The notes under the pieces were generated by a model. That model was given only the letters and a program-made list of their open reading frames with translations, searched no databases and had not been told where the DNA came from. A stretch of DNA of 64,000 nucleotides from Patiria miniata (taxonomy: Eukaryota > Echinodermata > Asteroidea > Valvatida > Asterinidae). Where the stretch lies: NCBI RefSeq assembly GCF_015706575.1, contig NW_024037071.1, forward strand, positions 11,149,774-11,213,773, given 5' to 3'. The position numbers and the translations under genes are program-made. Positions 37,270 to 55,038 of the stretch are shown in pieces (within the stretch, counting starts at the first letter, position 1; each line of letters opens with the position of its first letter).

Positions 37270-40200
37270 CCAAGATACCCCCTCAGTGGTAGACCCAGGA
37301 GTTCCAAAAAGGGTTAGCTCAGTCGTTGATGAAGTCCGAGATATTTTCAAGGTGGTGGGTAGGATGAGGAGTGAACATTGGGTTCAACGCAATAAGAGAC
37401 CAAAGGCCAGAAGCAATGAATTTACTTCTGTAATATTGAATATATGCAGAGATAAGGGAATTGGGATTTTTCCATTATGTAAAAATTGATCGTAGGAGTG
37501 GGTTTACATACACACGGTTCCTTATATAGACTCTACAAGGGAGACTTCGAAGTCTATCTGCCCCATAAGGGAGCAAAGGAGAAAAAGAAAAACAAAAGCC
37601 TTCCCCACAAGTGTATGGATGTAAACAAAAGAGAGACAATAGGGGTTCCCAGATTGTAGGCAAATGCACACCCACAAGTGTGTATTTTTTACGGGGGGGG
37701 GGAGATAATTTATTCACCCAACTACCTCGTTGGATCCGCCCTTGCCCTGCAGTACACTGCAAAATCAAGTGCAATTATGATGATCTACAGAACTGGAGTG
37801 TCGACACTTATAAAATCCTGATTAGCTTTAAAAAAACAGGAAGCATGACAAAAAAATATCACAGACGAAGGGATGCAGCGGCTTTTATTTATTGCAGCGT
37901 TTCAATTAAGTATACATACGTCAACTAATGGGGAATATGTATATCAAAAGAATACAGAGTTTAGCCAGTTTCGAGAGCTGATTCTTGAACGGAAAATGAA
38001 CACCAACATCATGCGTGATTGCTTTTAAATTAAAAAAAAAATCTTGAGGTTTCGTTGATCAGAATGATGCCCATTACGAGGGCGTTTTCTTTTTTTTATC
38101 CCTCAATTCCTCGATCAGTTCTCGAAGATGAAACTCTGCATACAAAATTGAAATCTAAGCAATGAAAACCAAAAATATCACATGATTTTTGGCGAGTAAA
38201 CTGGTTTTTTTTGGCTATAAGCGACCGTTTTTTTTGTACTAAAGAAAATTAATGTTTGTTCGGCAGCCACATAGAATAGTCATTTTTCCAACTGATTTAA
38301 AATTGACTGTGCGTGCTATTTTCGTGTTTCATCTAGACAATAAGCCAAGTTAACTTCTCACTCGCGCATGCGCAAATTCTCATGAACAATGCCTTGGATA
38401 AACAGAACACGTCACGGGGCCCTAGGCCAATAAATGGCAAGATTACAGCACCACGTGGTTTGCTTATCCACAATTCCGAATCACAATTCATTACTCACTC
38501 GAGACGTCAATTTGGTCTTTAAAAATGTGACTGAAACTGCTATTTTCTTAAGCAATACAAAAGTTATTTACTTTATTTAATTGAGATATCGAAAGAAAGA
38601 ATCGGCTACCTTTAATTATGTTATGGAACAATTATACACATTTCGTATAATTTGCGGTGCAATAATTCGGTAATCGCAAAGCATGCAGAGTGGTTCCCGT
38701 CCGCTATCAATATCGAAAATGTACGGATCGGGAACCAGTCTACTCGCATGGTGGATCTTTTTGTGCGCAAAAGCGCCCTTAATAAAAAGATGGGTTTTTA
38801 TAAATAGTCAATCGAAAAAGTTTGGGTTCAACAAGAAATGCATGTTGAAAACGTGTTTAGAGAGCACGGACAGCACATCTTTTAATGCAATCTTACAAAC
38901 CAAACTTATTTGTTTTTGCACCCAATGTGTATAAATGCTTCGTATCTGCACACAAGATCCTTCAAGAGACTGTAGGCCCTATATACTGAACTACTCTCCG
39001 AAAATTGACATGATTCACAAAATGAAATATAATCAGCAAGTATACAAATCTCCATAAATCAATGCACACTGAAAGGAAGCCGATATCTAAATCTACAGCA
39101 ATTCAAATACTATGTAGCAAAATTAATGATTGCCAACTAAACACTTTACACTGCAATGAAACACTTTCTATACACTTGCTATCAGTTTGTAAAAACGTTT
39201 CAGCACTAAACATGTTTAGAATATTGATGGATATACATGTAGTGTTTAACCATTGAATATTGATATTTAGGATTTGGACACGTAATGTTTACCACCTAAA
39301 TCTGTTTACAAAGTGATAGCAAGATTGTGTTTAATTGCTAAACGTAGTTTTTAGAGTGTAATAACACTATTTGCTTTAAAGGCAGTGTTTAAGACACATT
39401 ACTACAGATATATCGAAGCTATACTGTAAAGGTCGTCATAGGAAAAATAAGAATTAAACAATTTCGGTTCAGTAATTACAGGATTTTCTCGTCAACATAA
39501 ATATCACTGAAATACCAAATTTGGCTGAAATACATGACCCACTGATTATGTGTTACAACTGTTTTACAATGCATATTCTGCAAGCTGTTTGATTATCAAA
39601 GGACATTGCAACTGTAAAATCAAAAATTATCCAAACTGTCTATAAGATCATGGGATTGTTTTAAGACTTCAGTTTTTGAACTGAATATAAATATCTGGAA
39701 GATACAATACGAGGCGAAAGTTAGTGCAAAAGTGAATTTAAGAACTATACCCCAAAAATCTTGAAAATATCCTGCGTGCCTAGCCTTTGTAGCCCTAATA
39801 TAAAGTGGCTATAGTCATTCACATACAATGGGAAATTTCTCTCAAAAAAACCCCAAGAAATTAACAGAATGCTTTCCCTGTTTTTGTATTGTATTGTATT
39901 GTCAACATTCGCTTATTATGATTTATTATTAAATTCAATTGAAATGATATGGGGTCAGACATCAAATGACAAACATGCCCCTTTTACTCATTTTATGTTG
40001 CAAACATTTGTATATCGAATGACATGCAAAATATCGTTGGTGTATACCTTAATATCCTGGAATAATATCGCATGACAAAGCACTATAATGTTGAGCGATT
40101 TATACAAGTTCATTTTGACATGCAGGCAAACTATATGAAAAAAAACTATGAATCAAACGAAAAAAAAAACACAATCCGTCTTATTTCTCATAAAGCTTAC

Positions 40201-41385
40201 GAATACATGTACTAAGTCTGGTTAAATAAAACCAGGGTTTGCTTGTTTGTATCTCCATCATAGTATGTACTTCTTTTTTTGTTTTACTTATTATCAGGAT
40301 CATCATCATCATCCACCAGGTGGAAACCTTTGTTAATGAGCTTAAACCACAACTATCATAATATACATTCATTTCAAAACAATAACAACGAAACTGTACA
40401 TTCATTTCACTGTTTTAACCTCGAATTTGCAAGATAAAGTCAAATAGCCCGATTTGCATTCTTCAAAGCATGCAAATCGATTTCAAATCGATTCATATTG
40501 CATCGCGTAACACACATTAAAGGAATAGTGTCAAAGCATTTTTTTGACACTGCCATTATGAAAGTCTACACTACAAACCTTACCATTACGAGAACGATCT
40601 TTCAAACTGATTGAAATATTCGCTTTAAAATTACGTAATGTCATAGATCGTACAATATTAATATTGATATTAAAGGGAATATACAACATTTGCTTTTGCT
40701 GTAATTTTCAAGTCTTTGATGACACTTTGATGCTTACAGTGCAGTATTGAAAGCAGTTTGTCAGCATTAATTGATGTTCACTTCCTATTGTACATAATTG
40801 ATCGAAAGATGAGGAGATTGGCAGTACGCAAAATATACCAATACCACATCATTTTTTTTTGTCTACTTAGACTTTTACGAGTTTTCTCTAGCTTTCTTCA
40901 ACTATTACAAGTTGTACTTTTACTTTCAAACGTCATATTACATAGACACTGATATGAACTTTTGGATACTTAATTGTACACACATCAATTAATTATAACT
41001 GTACTACATGATTATATGCACTGTACTTCTGTATTACATGTACTTCAACATTCAAGTTACATTTTTGCGACATGACTTTTGTCGATATTTACAAACATTT
41101 TGCAAAAGAACTTCGTTGGAGTATCATGACAGTTTAAGGCTACAATGTACGGAAACAAGCCTTTATGGTTGACTGATATCTAAAATTAAACGAACACATT
41201 TCTTAATGATGGTTCAGCAAAATAGACGGCCATTTGATATAAACAATTTACTTGGCCCTTAATCAAGCTGAATGAATGTTTGTATAACTGGTATTAACTA
41301 TTTTGAGATTATTCCAGTTGTTTTTAAGTTGCAATGCGAGACAAAGAAGCCATGCAGTTCGCGTGTCACCTTCACGTAGGGAACT
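37270..41385. repeat. Non-coding spacer, copy 2 of unit duplication
   Basis: The first part (37270-37420) matches 13240-13400 (GACCCAGGAGTT, GGTTAGCTCAG) and 37860-41385 matches 14130-17512. A poly-G fragment at 37690-37750 (GGATCCGCCCTTGCCCTGCA) is extra. At 40672-40715 a 40-bp piece beginning TTAAAGGGAATATACAAC is present here only; it equals the end of the element at 48959. Confidence 0.8.
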
Positions 41386-46969
<5,584 letters not shown>

Positions 46970-48184
46970 GATGCCTTACTTCTACTACTCATTAAGAAAA
47001 GGTAAAACAATGTTTTCCAAGTTAGTGCACAAAACAAACCGTTCAATTGTTAATTTGCGGAAGTTGTGACAGGAAAGAAATGTTACGAAAACCAGCTGAT
47101 AGGCCTATACATGATGCACGGTTTTTAGCTTCCGAAAATGAAAACAACTGTAATCGCTCGTGTCATGTTAGTTCTCACAAAATACAATTCATGCTTACTG
47201 TGTCATACAATAAGCACAATACTGTCAATGGTGGAAAGAGATGCGGTGTGTGAATAGAAAAAGGGCCTTTGAGCCTTGGGCCTTTTTAGGTCGGGCTTCA
47301 AACCACTTTTTAGTGTTCTCATTGACGCTTAAGCAAAGGGACACAACTCAATCATTCAAGTGTTTTTCGGTACTCATTTAACATTCTCACTCTCTTACAA
47401 GGACATGAAGGATGATGAAGGATGAACAGGCTACAAGGATATTTATGAAGGGAAGAATTAGTATTTTATCAAACAATGTAATGATGTACATTTTGGATAA
47501 AGATCAGGCAACATGCTACCCCCCATGGTTCGGGAAACTGTTTCATACCGGTACCAGACTGAGTGCCAGGATAAAAAAAAAGGACTTTTAACTTCTTTGG
47601 TGCAGCCTTAAACATTAATACAATGTATACTCCTTTACGTATAAGGACGCAAAAATCAACAATAAACAATCTAAATCAGTGATTCACGTTGTATACTTAA
47701 CATTTGGAGACAGTAATTCAGTCACGTGAACATTTCGTGCACGAGTGGAGGCTTAAAGTCAACATCGTTGGACATTGTGCTGCACGAGTTAATAATTAAC
47801 ATTGTTATATCAGGGCTTGGATACTCTAATTTCAATGGCCGAGAACGGCCATTGAAATTAGACTACACACAACGTGTCTAGTCTTTAAAATGATAGAACT
47901 ATATTTAATTAATATAGCTAAAAAAAGCATATGGCTAACATCATACAATGTGCGTTGTTGGGCGACAATGCATGCAATGTAGCCTAATGCGCAACCGCAC
48001 TCGGTCTCATGTTCGGCAATAAAGCCTGCAAATATTACACCGCATTGATTTCATCTATTTCTGGCAAAGCAAATTTCAACCAGTTATCTTTTTGACTTAT
48101 TGGTACAATATAACAAAACAATTGTTGACAGATGTGATATATGGGATATAAGTAAGATTTGAGGCTTTGCATGGTGTAGATACT
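46970..48184. other. Region upstream of gene B
   Basis: The first about 230 bp match gene A intron 8 and then similarity ends (about 47195), so the gene B promoter must be new sequence or within this stretch. No kappaB consensus site was found. A 38-bp hairpin lies at 47825-47862. Confidence 0.5.
47825..47862. repeat. Perfect 17-bp hairpin
   Basis: TCTAATTTCAATGGCCG and its exact complement around the loop AGAA. No U-run follows, so it is not a bacterial-type terminator; it may be a foldback remnant. Confidence 0.8.
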
Positions 48185-48447
48185 AAATAATGAAAGGTTT
48201 GCGGAAACACCATGTGCGAATAATTTCTCAACTAAGAGAATGGTTCTGAAAAGAACCAGAGGTATAAACTCGACGTTCCGGTCAGTATGCTCTGACCGTC
48301 TTCAGGAGAGTGAAGACGGTCTTCTCCTGAAGACGGTCAGAGCATACTGACCGGAACGTCGAGTTTATACCTCTGGTTCTTTTCAGAACCATTCTCTTAG
48401 TTGAGAAATTATTCGCACATGGTGTTTCCGCAAACCTGTCATTATTT
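48185..48447. repeat. Near-perfect palindrome with 125-bp arms
   Basis: Arms 48185-48309 and 48323-48447 are complementary over about 125 bp with one visible mismatch, and the loop is 13 nt. Each arm carries TCCTGAAGACGGTCAGAGCA then TACTGACCGGAACGTCGAG, which can itself fold as a short stem between CTGAAGA and GGAAC, reminiscent of a hammerhead ribozyme core. Confidence 0.9.
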
Positions 48448-48754
48448 ATATGGGATATGCCGCTTTTAACTGCCTCGGGGCACATAGCACCCACCGGTCG
48501 TATGGGGCGGGTGTGAAAACGTCATATCCCACATAACATTAGTCAACATTTGTTTAAATGTACACCATTCTCAAGGCATCTGAAAGTAAAGAGGCAGACA
48601 CTCTGTACAAGCCTCGGCTTACTTAAACAGCCTCCTTACTTTCTCTTGTACATTTATTGAAATAAGTTTATCATTTCTTCTAAGCGCATTTTACTTTTAT
48701 TATTTTTGAGACAAATTTATTGATTTTGTTATTTTGCTATTTACCAGTCTTTCT

Positions 48755-48827
48755 GTTATTTATGGATGTATTCTCTAAAGGAGTGTGGAATAAATGTCTT
48801 CTTGAATTGAATTGAATTGAAGGTCCA
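48755..48827 (+). mobile_element. LINE 3' tail fragment
   Basis: TGTGGAATAAATGTCTTCTT followed by (GAATT)n at 48806-48825 is a typical CR1/L2-type 3' end. No coding part is left. Confidence 0.5.
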
Positions 48828-49113
48828 CACAATCTGTTTGCGGTATCACCTTAATAATTATTGAGGCAAAGGCAGAATTGAGCACATATTTTGTAACTTT
48901 TTGGGGGTTGGTCCGTCGGTCTTTTACTTGAGGGTACCTTAATTAAACAGTATTCTGTTTAAAGGGAATATACATCATTTGCTTTTGCTGTAATTTTCAG
49001 AAATGGATGGAATTGGGGGGTTGGAAATATAAAGCAAATATAGTTACACTGACTTTTTGGAGGTTTTGGGTTCGAAAATGCTATAAAAACCAAGAAAAAC
49101 GATCATTTTCCTG

Positions 49114-49196
49114 TAGTCTGGTTCCCTGACTCCATATAAGAAGAAACAGAGCAGTTTACATACATTGGGGAATTGTAAGGTCAGGGAACCAGTCTA
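49114..49196. mobile_element. Tiny MITE nested in the 48963 element
   Basis: TAGTCTGGTTCCCTGAC and GTCAGGGAACCAGTCTA are exact inverted ends 49 bp apart. The same end type (TAGTCTGGTTCCC) frames the 61738-63233 element. Confidence 0.8.
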
Positions 49197-49285
49197 GCTG
49201 GCTCGTACCCGTTCATAGGTTTGTAATCGATTGCAAACAAGTGCAATGGTCAATTGGGGCCAGTATTTGAAAAAAAAGCCAGTTG

Positions 49286-49319
49286 TTTCCAACGCTGATC
49301 GGCCGATCAGCGTTGGAAA
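49286..49319. repeat. Perfect 34-bp palindrome
   Basis: TTTCCAACGCTGATCGG then its exact complement, with no loop. It sits at the middle of the piggyBac-like MITE. Confidence 0.85.
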
Positions 49320-49879
49320 TTGATACCAAAATACCACTTTTCTTGAAAATTACAGTATACCATGTGCCATAATTTTACAGGATGCTTTAGACTGTCATTT
49401 ACCAACATCCTATTAAGGTATTTCGCAAAAACTTGGTAGTTTTATTTTTCGATGTTTGCAAATGTTGTATATTCCCTTTAACCTGCTCAATTAACCAATA
49501 ACGAAAAAAAAACACTCCCATGGGGTAGACACTTTTATTAATTTTACATTTTTCTGGCCAAATTGGCCAAATGTAGCAATAACGAGTTTTAGGTTGGCCT
49601 AAAAAAATCCATTAATGTGGGTTATCGTAAACAGTTTGTTGACCCAATTAATAATGTTATTTGACTCTCGATGTAATATTTCTGTACTATTTTCGAGTTT
49701 CACCGTGAAAAAGCTATTAACTTTTGAATGGTGCATTAAACCAAAACCTGCCCTCATTTAGTAATGGAATAATTGTACTATGCACTTTACATTACAATAT
49801 CGAAATATTTGAGGCCTCCAAAACAATACGTTCCGGTTAGTGCCCGCCCCCATATTCTTGAACCACGCGTCTCGCCTGT

Positions 49880-50205
49880 TTTCTTTCAGACGACCTTTGA
49901 CATCATTATCATATGCCATGTTGCATCTATGACTCAAGTTTGGTTCCAATTGGACTTCAACTTTTCAAATGAGACCAAGTTTTACATTTTCAGCCTATTG
50001 GACAGCTTGACCTCAGATGACCTTTGACCTTAGTTTGTGACCTTTGACAGCATTATCATATGAAAGTTGCAATATGTTGCATCTATGACTCACGTTTGGT
50101 TCCAATTGGACGTCAACTTTTCAAATGAAACAAATGGCTATTTTACAACTTTACCTCAGGTGACCTTTGACCTTGGTATGTGACCTTTGATAGCATTATC
50201 TCTTT
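49880..50205. repeat. Tandem repeat, about 150-bp unit, with DR1 motifs
   Basis: Units contain GTTGCATCTATGACTCA, GTTTGGTTCCAATTGGAC, TCAACTTTTCAAATGA and TGACCTTTGACCTT. The last is a direct repeat of the nuclear-receptor half-site with 1-bp spacing, present at about 50018 and 50159, with extra single GTGACCTTTGA copies. Confidence 0.8.
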
Positions 50206-50748
50206 CCAGAACTTCAGACAAAAACGATACGATGCAAGGACCCAGAACCAGCCAACTGGGCGGATCTTTAAGTACGCAAAGGCAATCAACAATACATAAT
50301 GCCTCTTCTTAGCGATTGCAGAAGCCAAAAATGTGTTAAAAATATACATATAAATCGTTGGAAAAAAAGTACTATATTTTAAAATTCCTTACGAGGAAAA
50401 CCCCCCTTTTTTCAGGTCTACTTCTTAACCTAAAGCTTTCTTATATATGTAACCTCTCAGACCAACATTCCAGAATGTTCCACACCTGAACATATTCACA
50501 TAATAGTGGGTTTTTTAATTAAAATACACGAACACAATGATTTGTATAAAAAATCACACTTACAATAGAGTCACACTTTATAAATGTGACTTTTGTTTTT
50601 TACAATTATGATTCAGTTCCAAGTACCGGTATACTAGACAAAATTGTTTGTCCTTCTTTCAATCTCTGTGATGCTTTTTTCTCCACAAAAACGCGAACAT
50701 CTTTTTTTTTGCTACCGTCTTTGTGATTACAATTCATTTCAATTCAAT

Positions 50749-50870
50749 TCAAGATACTTTATTTATCCTTAAGAAGGCAATTACATATGGTTGGACAGCT
50801 CACTATAAAAACACTATAAGTAATTACAAATTGAGTAAATATAAATATGTAAACTTTTAAACAGTTGATG
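50749..50870 (-). mobile_element. LINE 3' end fragment
   Basis: Minus strand: TAATTGCCTTCTTAAGGATA then AATAAAGTATCTTG and a (AATTG)n tail, a CR1/L2-like 3' end. Confidence 0.55.
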
Positions 50871-51057
50871 TGCGGTCTACAACCCACAAATAAACCGTTT
50901 TTGACATTCGCATTGCACTCTGGGTAATGCGGATTTATTTGATTAAAATCAGATTTCGGTAAAATTTAAATCAGCATTCTATACAATTTTGTTAGAACTT
51001 TAAAAATATGGATATAACATGTCTTAATATGTGTCTATGGATATGTCTTAACATGTG

Positions 51058-51392
51058 TGAAGTGCTTTGGCCTTTAGATTCGTGGTCTTCGGGTAAAAGC
51101 TGCAGGTTGTGGGTTCGAGTCCAGCCTGGGGCATGGTGCTTGTACCCTTGGGCATTGCTTCTCTCCACCCAGGGGTAAATGGGTACCTGTGGGGGCAGAA
51201 TAAGCTTGCTTGCGCCTAACAGGCTGCATCGAGCTGTATACTCCCCAGGGAGCTGAGCCTGTATTTGGAACGTTTAATTGGCCCAATAATCGGGGTAATA
51301 ATAATGTAAAGCGCTTTGCTCTTAGTTTAACTTTAAAAGCGCTATATAAGAACCCGTTATTATTATTATTATTATTGTATTATTATTATTAT
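51058..51392 (+). mobile_element. tRNA-derived SINE
   Basis: Polymerase III box B GGGTTCGAGTCC at 51111-51122 with a box A-like TGGCCTTTAGATTCG about 45 bp before. The body has GGGTAATAATAATGTAAAGC and the AAAGCGCTATATAAGAAC tail module, ending in (TTA)n at 51358-51392. This is common in deuterostome SINEs. Confidence 0.8.
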
Positions 51393-51496
51393 TAAAACTA
51401 CTCATGCACCCTTACACCAATCACAACAGTTTCTATAGTGCCCATCATCCACAAAACCTAATAAATTTATAAACGCTTTCGAAAAAATAAATTGTA

Positions 51497-51700
51497 TTGA
51501 ATCATTTCATTTCATTTCATTTATTATTTTCACAGGTAAAAATTCAAGTACAGACAATAAGAACAGTAAAGAAAACAAAAACATGCACATACAGTTAGGA
51601 GAGAGAACAAGAAAAAAAAGAAAGAAAGTAGCACCCCTGATGGATTTTTAAAAAGTAAACTAAATTACTATCGAGTTAATCTCCTGATGCCACAATTTAA
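51497..51700 (-). mobile_element. LINE 3' end fragment with (AATGA)n tail
   Basis: Minus strand ends ...CTGTGAAAATAATAAATGAAATGAAATGAAATG. The rest is AT-rich without a readable frame. Confidence 0.45.
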
Positions 51701-52183
51701 GAAGAGACAATACAAAAGGACATTACAAATGGACATTATTAAAACATGGCTTACAGTATAAGAATATAGAACTATACAAGCAGTTAAAACTTTAAAAGCA
51801 CAAATGGGCATTAAAGAAAAAAATCAGTGATTGCCAAAAATCACTTGACTTCATCTGCATGTAGTCTACCTCATTGGATCAATGGTACATCATACTGAAG
51901 ACAGCTGAGATACGTTGTGTGTGGATATGAACGAAAAAAGTGATTCCTGATACGTGTACATGGTATACAAAAAATGGAGTATACATGCAGTTCTCCATGG
52001 GCGTGTTTATTTCATGACGGCGCTTCTAATTTCAAAACCGGTAGCACTGATCCTTGTGTAACTTATATTGTTTGATTGATGGTCATTCATACAAGGTGGA
52101 GAACAAAATCAGGTCCTGACCTTTAAAAGGTAGTATATAAATCTCTTTCCAAATTGTTATGAAGAAACATTAGGAATAAGGAC

Positions 52184-52715
52184 TTCAAAGGGACACAAGG
52201 TCCTGGAACAGCCCAAATGGGCTACAAACGCGCTTTGAACGAGAGGATTTTTCCGAAAATAACATTAAAAAGTAGGATTTATAAACATCTTCACTATCCT
52301 TTCAAAACTGGGCGTTTTTGTGTTATTCCTGTATTATGCTTGCGAGAACGCATTTCGGGGTCCACTTTTCGACCCCATAAATTCAAGCAGTTTGGATGCT
52401 AGTTGTGATTTCATTCGTAAAGTGTTCGCCTTTTGCGGACGTTGAATAAACCATTTTTTTGCATTAGTGATTGGTTACCGCTGGTCCCGAGACACAAAAC
52501 GTGTATATCGCACACTGAGAACGACACGAAAAACGTATTTGTACTCCGTCATGTCCGATGTAAGCAAGCGGGTTTTTTTTTTTTTTTTTTGGTCTTTTCT
52601 CGGGAACGGTAAGACATTAGGTTGGTTTCCTTTCAACCAGATGTTTGAAAATAGGCTAAGTAAACAATCCAAAACATAACATGTTCGGGGATTTCAGGAC
52701 CTAGTGCCCCTTTAA
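52184..52715. mobile_element. piggyBac-like MITE, AAAGGGRCACNAGGTCCTG ends
   Basis: Left TTCAAAGGGACACAAGGTCC and right GGACCTAGTGCCCCTTTAA are inverted. The right border is TTAA (52712-52715) and the left is TTCA, so one TSD copy has changed. A T run at 52573-52590 lies inside. Confidence 0.7.
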
Positions 52716-53332
52716 TACACCTTTAGATGGTTCAGGTAAGCCTACAACAGCATAGTTGATTCACAATAGTCCTGTAAACAGATCAAGGAATGATTAAAGC
52801 AAAAGTGAGTGTGCTGTCTTTAAAATTCAAACTTCGAAGAAAAATTTTAACTTAGATCTTGACTTTAATCACAACAATGATTTTGGGTAAATGCAAAATG
52901 TACATGTACGTTGATGTAATGCTTATGAAGGGGTGTTTAAATGTGTTAACAACATCTTACACTTTGTAATTAAGTGGAATCAGTTGATTTAAATGATTAA
53001 AATGGCCCTCAATCAAATTATTTTACCAAATTATTTTAATTATTTAAATCAGTGATTAAAAAAAACCTTTTGATTTCAAATTGCGATTTAAATCAGTGAT
53101 GTAAATCAACGTGAATTCAATCTGCCAACCTTGCTATAACTATTGTTTCTTCAGTATTCCTTTACAAAAAAATTAGTAATGGATCACCAATTCAGATGTA
53201 CATATAAAATATACGAATTATGATTTAAAATGAAAAACGAAGAAGAAATCATCTTGAAATTTCTTTCAAGGCTTACCACTCCAGTCACCCGCCCAGATGC
53301 TGGGACGAATGTTTGATTGGTCAGTGGTGGAT

Positions 53333-53347
53333 CATAGGCGTAGCCAG

Positions 53348-53385
<38 letters not shown>

Positions 53386-53840
53386 AAGGGGGGGGGGGTA
53401 AGGTGGGTATTTACCCCCCCTCCCCAATATTTGTAAAGACTGCCTTTTCCCATTCACATGCCTTTTTTTCAATGGGCTCCCCCCCCCCCCCTGTTAGAAG
53501 TGCCCTTAATTTTTTTTTCTGAACAAGTGCCCCTTTCAAAAAGAAGTGGTGCTCTTTTTTGAGGCATCTGCCGTTTTGGGTGCCTTTTTCAGAATTTCGC
53601 ACATGTATCGCCCTGGAAAGCACCATATATTGGCCCTTTGTGTGCATAATTGTCGGTTTTGAACAGCGCCCCCATCGAGAGATGGTACCAGCAAGCCCCC
53701 CCCCCCTCCCCCCGCTTTTTGATTTTACGGAGGCCAAATGTCCGGAGAAAAAACCTGTCTACATTTCACAACGGATGTACAGGTGCCCTTTTCAAAAAAT
53801 CCCCCCCCCCAAATAAAAATGACCGTGCTATGCCCCTGTG
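53333..53840. mobile_element. Poly-G MITE-like element
   Basis: CATAGGCGTAGCCAGC followed by a G run of more than 40 (53349-53383 and on) at the left. The right end GTGCTATGCCCCTGTG is a loose inverted partner. Several blocks of GTGCCC and C runs occur inside. Pro/Gly-rich frames here are artefacts. Confidence 0.55.
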
Positions 53841-54600
53841 GATGAACTAAAGTCTTGATTCTGATTGCCCAATATTGACCCTTCCATTTTTAGGGTAAGG
53901 ACGTAACTGGTATTAAAAAAGGATTCCCCATTTTCTCAATTCTGATAACCTTAAAATTAAATCTTTTTAATAGTTATATTCCACATTACCGATGCAACAA
54001 TGTATTAAAAGATGATCACAATTCTGGAAATATCAAAGCTATTGTACCAGTTCAATTTACCTTGGTTGTCTGTCATCCATTGGCGTGGCCTAGACTAGTC
54101 AGAATGCATTGGGATGATGTAAAGCTTGATTGGAAAATGGATCTTGAAAATCTGACATGACTTGATACACAACTTGACGTGGAAACGTTTTATATACTTA
54201 ATGTTCATATATGTATACAAAGATAACATGGTGTCCAGCAAACCACACCATTCTTTCCTCGGTTTTGTGTCTCACTTGTTGAAAAAGTATTGTTGCCCCG
54301 CCTCATAAACTTTTGGTGTGCATATTTATGGCCACCAGCCTATTAATAGTATTACATGTATACACGCGATGCAATAGGCCTACACTGTACCATCATCTAT
54401 CGGGGTATGGCGAGGCTGTATACTTACCTAGCCCCTTCGTGTCTGATGCAGTTATGCACTTTAAAAGTGCTCCACTATTATGCTCTTGCAAGATATTCGT
54501 AGTAAAAAGCACCCAGTATACAGTACCATAACTGTTCCACTCCTTGTCTTCCACAACTTGAACAACCGCCCATACGTACAGTACTGACTCAATGACTGTT
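53841..54600. other. Spacer, nothing recognised
   Basis: No gene or repeat that I can support before the promoter cluster of the 55039 exon. Confidence 0.4.
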
Positions 54601-54634
54601 CTATGTCGAGTGCCGACGGTTTGCGTTTGCAGGT

Positions 54635-54793
54635 ATTGCGCATTTATTTGGAGAATGGGTATTTACAGCTGGATATTTTTAGATCAAAATTCCACGATCG
54701 AGCACAATTGCAAAACAAGAACGGGAATTCCCGGAGCACGCAATACCTGGTCACGTGAAGGTTCCAACCAACCAGCAAGCACTGGGAATTTCC
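54635..54793. promoter_or_regulatory. Promoter cluster upstream of the 55039 exon: two kappaB sites, C/EBP-like sites
   Basis: GGGAATTCCC at 54723-54732 (palindromic kappaB) is followed by GGAGCACGCAATACC. GGGAATTTCC at 54784-54793 is a second perfect kappaB site, followed by a CGCAATC element. ATTGCGCAT at 54635-54643 resembles a C/EBP site. The sites are 246-404 bp before the ATG. Such a kappaB plus C/EBP mix is typical of acute-phase immune promoters; the link here is inference. Confidence 0.55.
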
Positions 54794-55038
54794 GGCTGTA
54801 CGCAATCGTTATTTTCAGGCACAATAATGCATCACTATACTGCAGCCTGCACAAAAAGTACAAGTGCATAAACTACTCCGCAGGCTGGTGGTATGGTACG
54901 GTAGGGACGTCGTAATTTGCGCAGTTCCAAATCTGTACCGGTATGTGCCGAGCTGGCGTTCGACATTCCCTTCCAAAAGGTATCCCTTTCATGGGATCTC
55001 ACTGATCGAGCATCAACTCCGCTCATCAATTAGGAGTC

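Larger units (their letters stand above)
48963..49477. mobile_element. piggyBac-like MITE with TTAA target duplication
   Basis: AGGGAATATACATCATTTGC and its inverted partner GCAAATGTTGTATATTCCCT, each bordered by TTAA (48959-48962, 49478-49481). The centre holds a palindrome (49286-49319) and a nested small element (49114-49196). Confidence 0.85.

Noticed and set aside
37475-37774. 99-codon minus-strand frame
   Set aside because: It overlaps a poly-G repeat fragment and shows no domain.
53184-53850. Gly/Pro-rich frames around 53.4 kb
   Set aside because: Same cause: a long G run and C runs in a repeat element.
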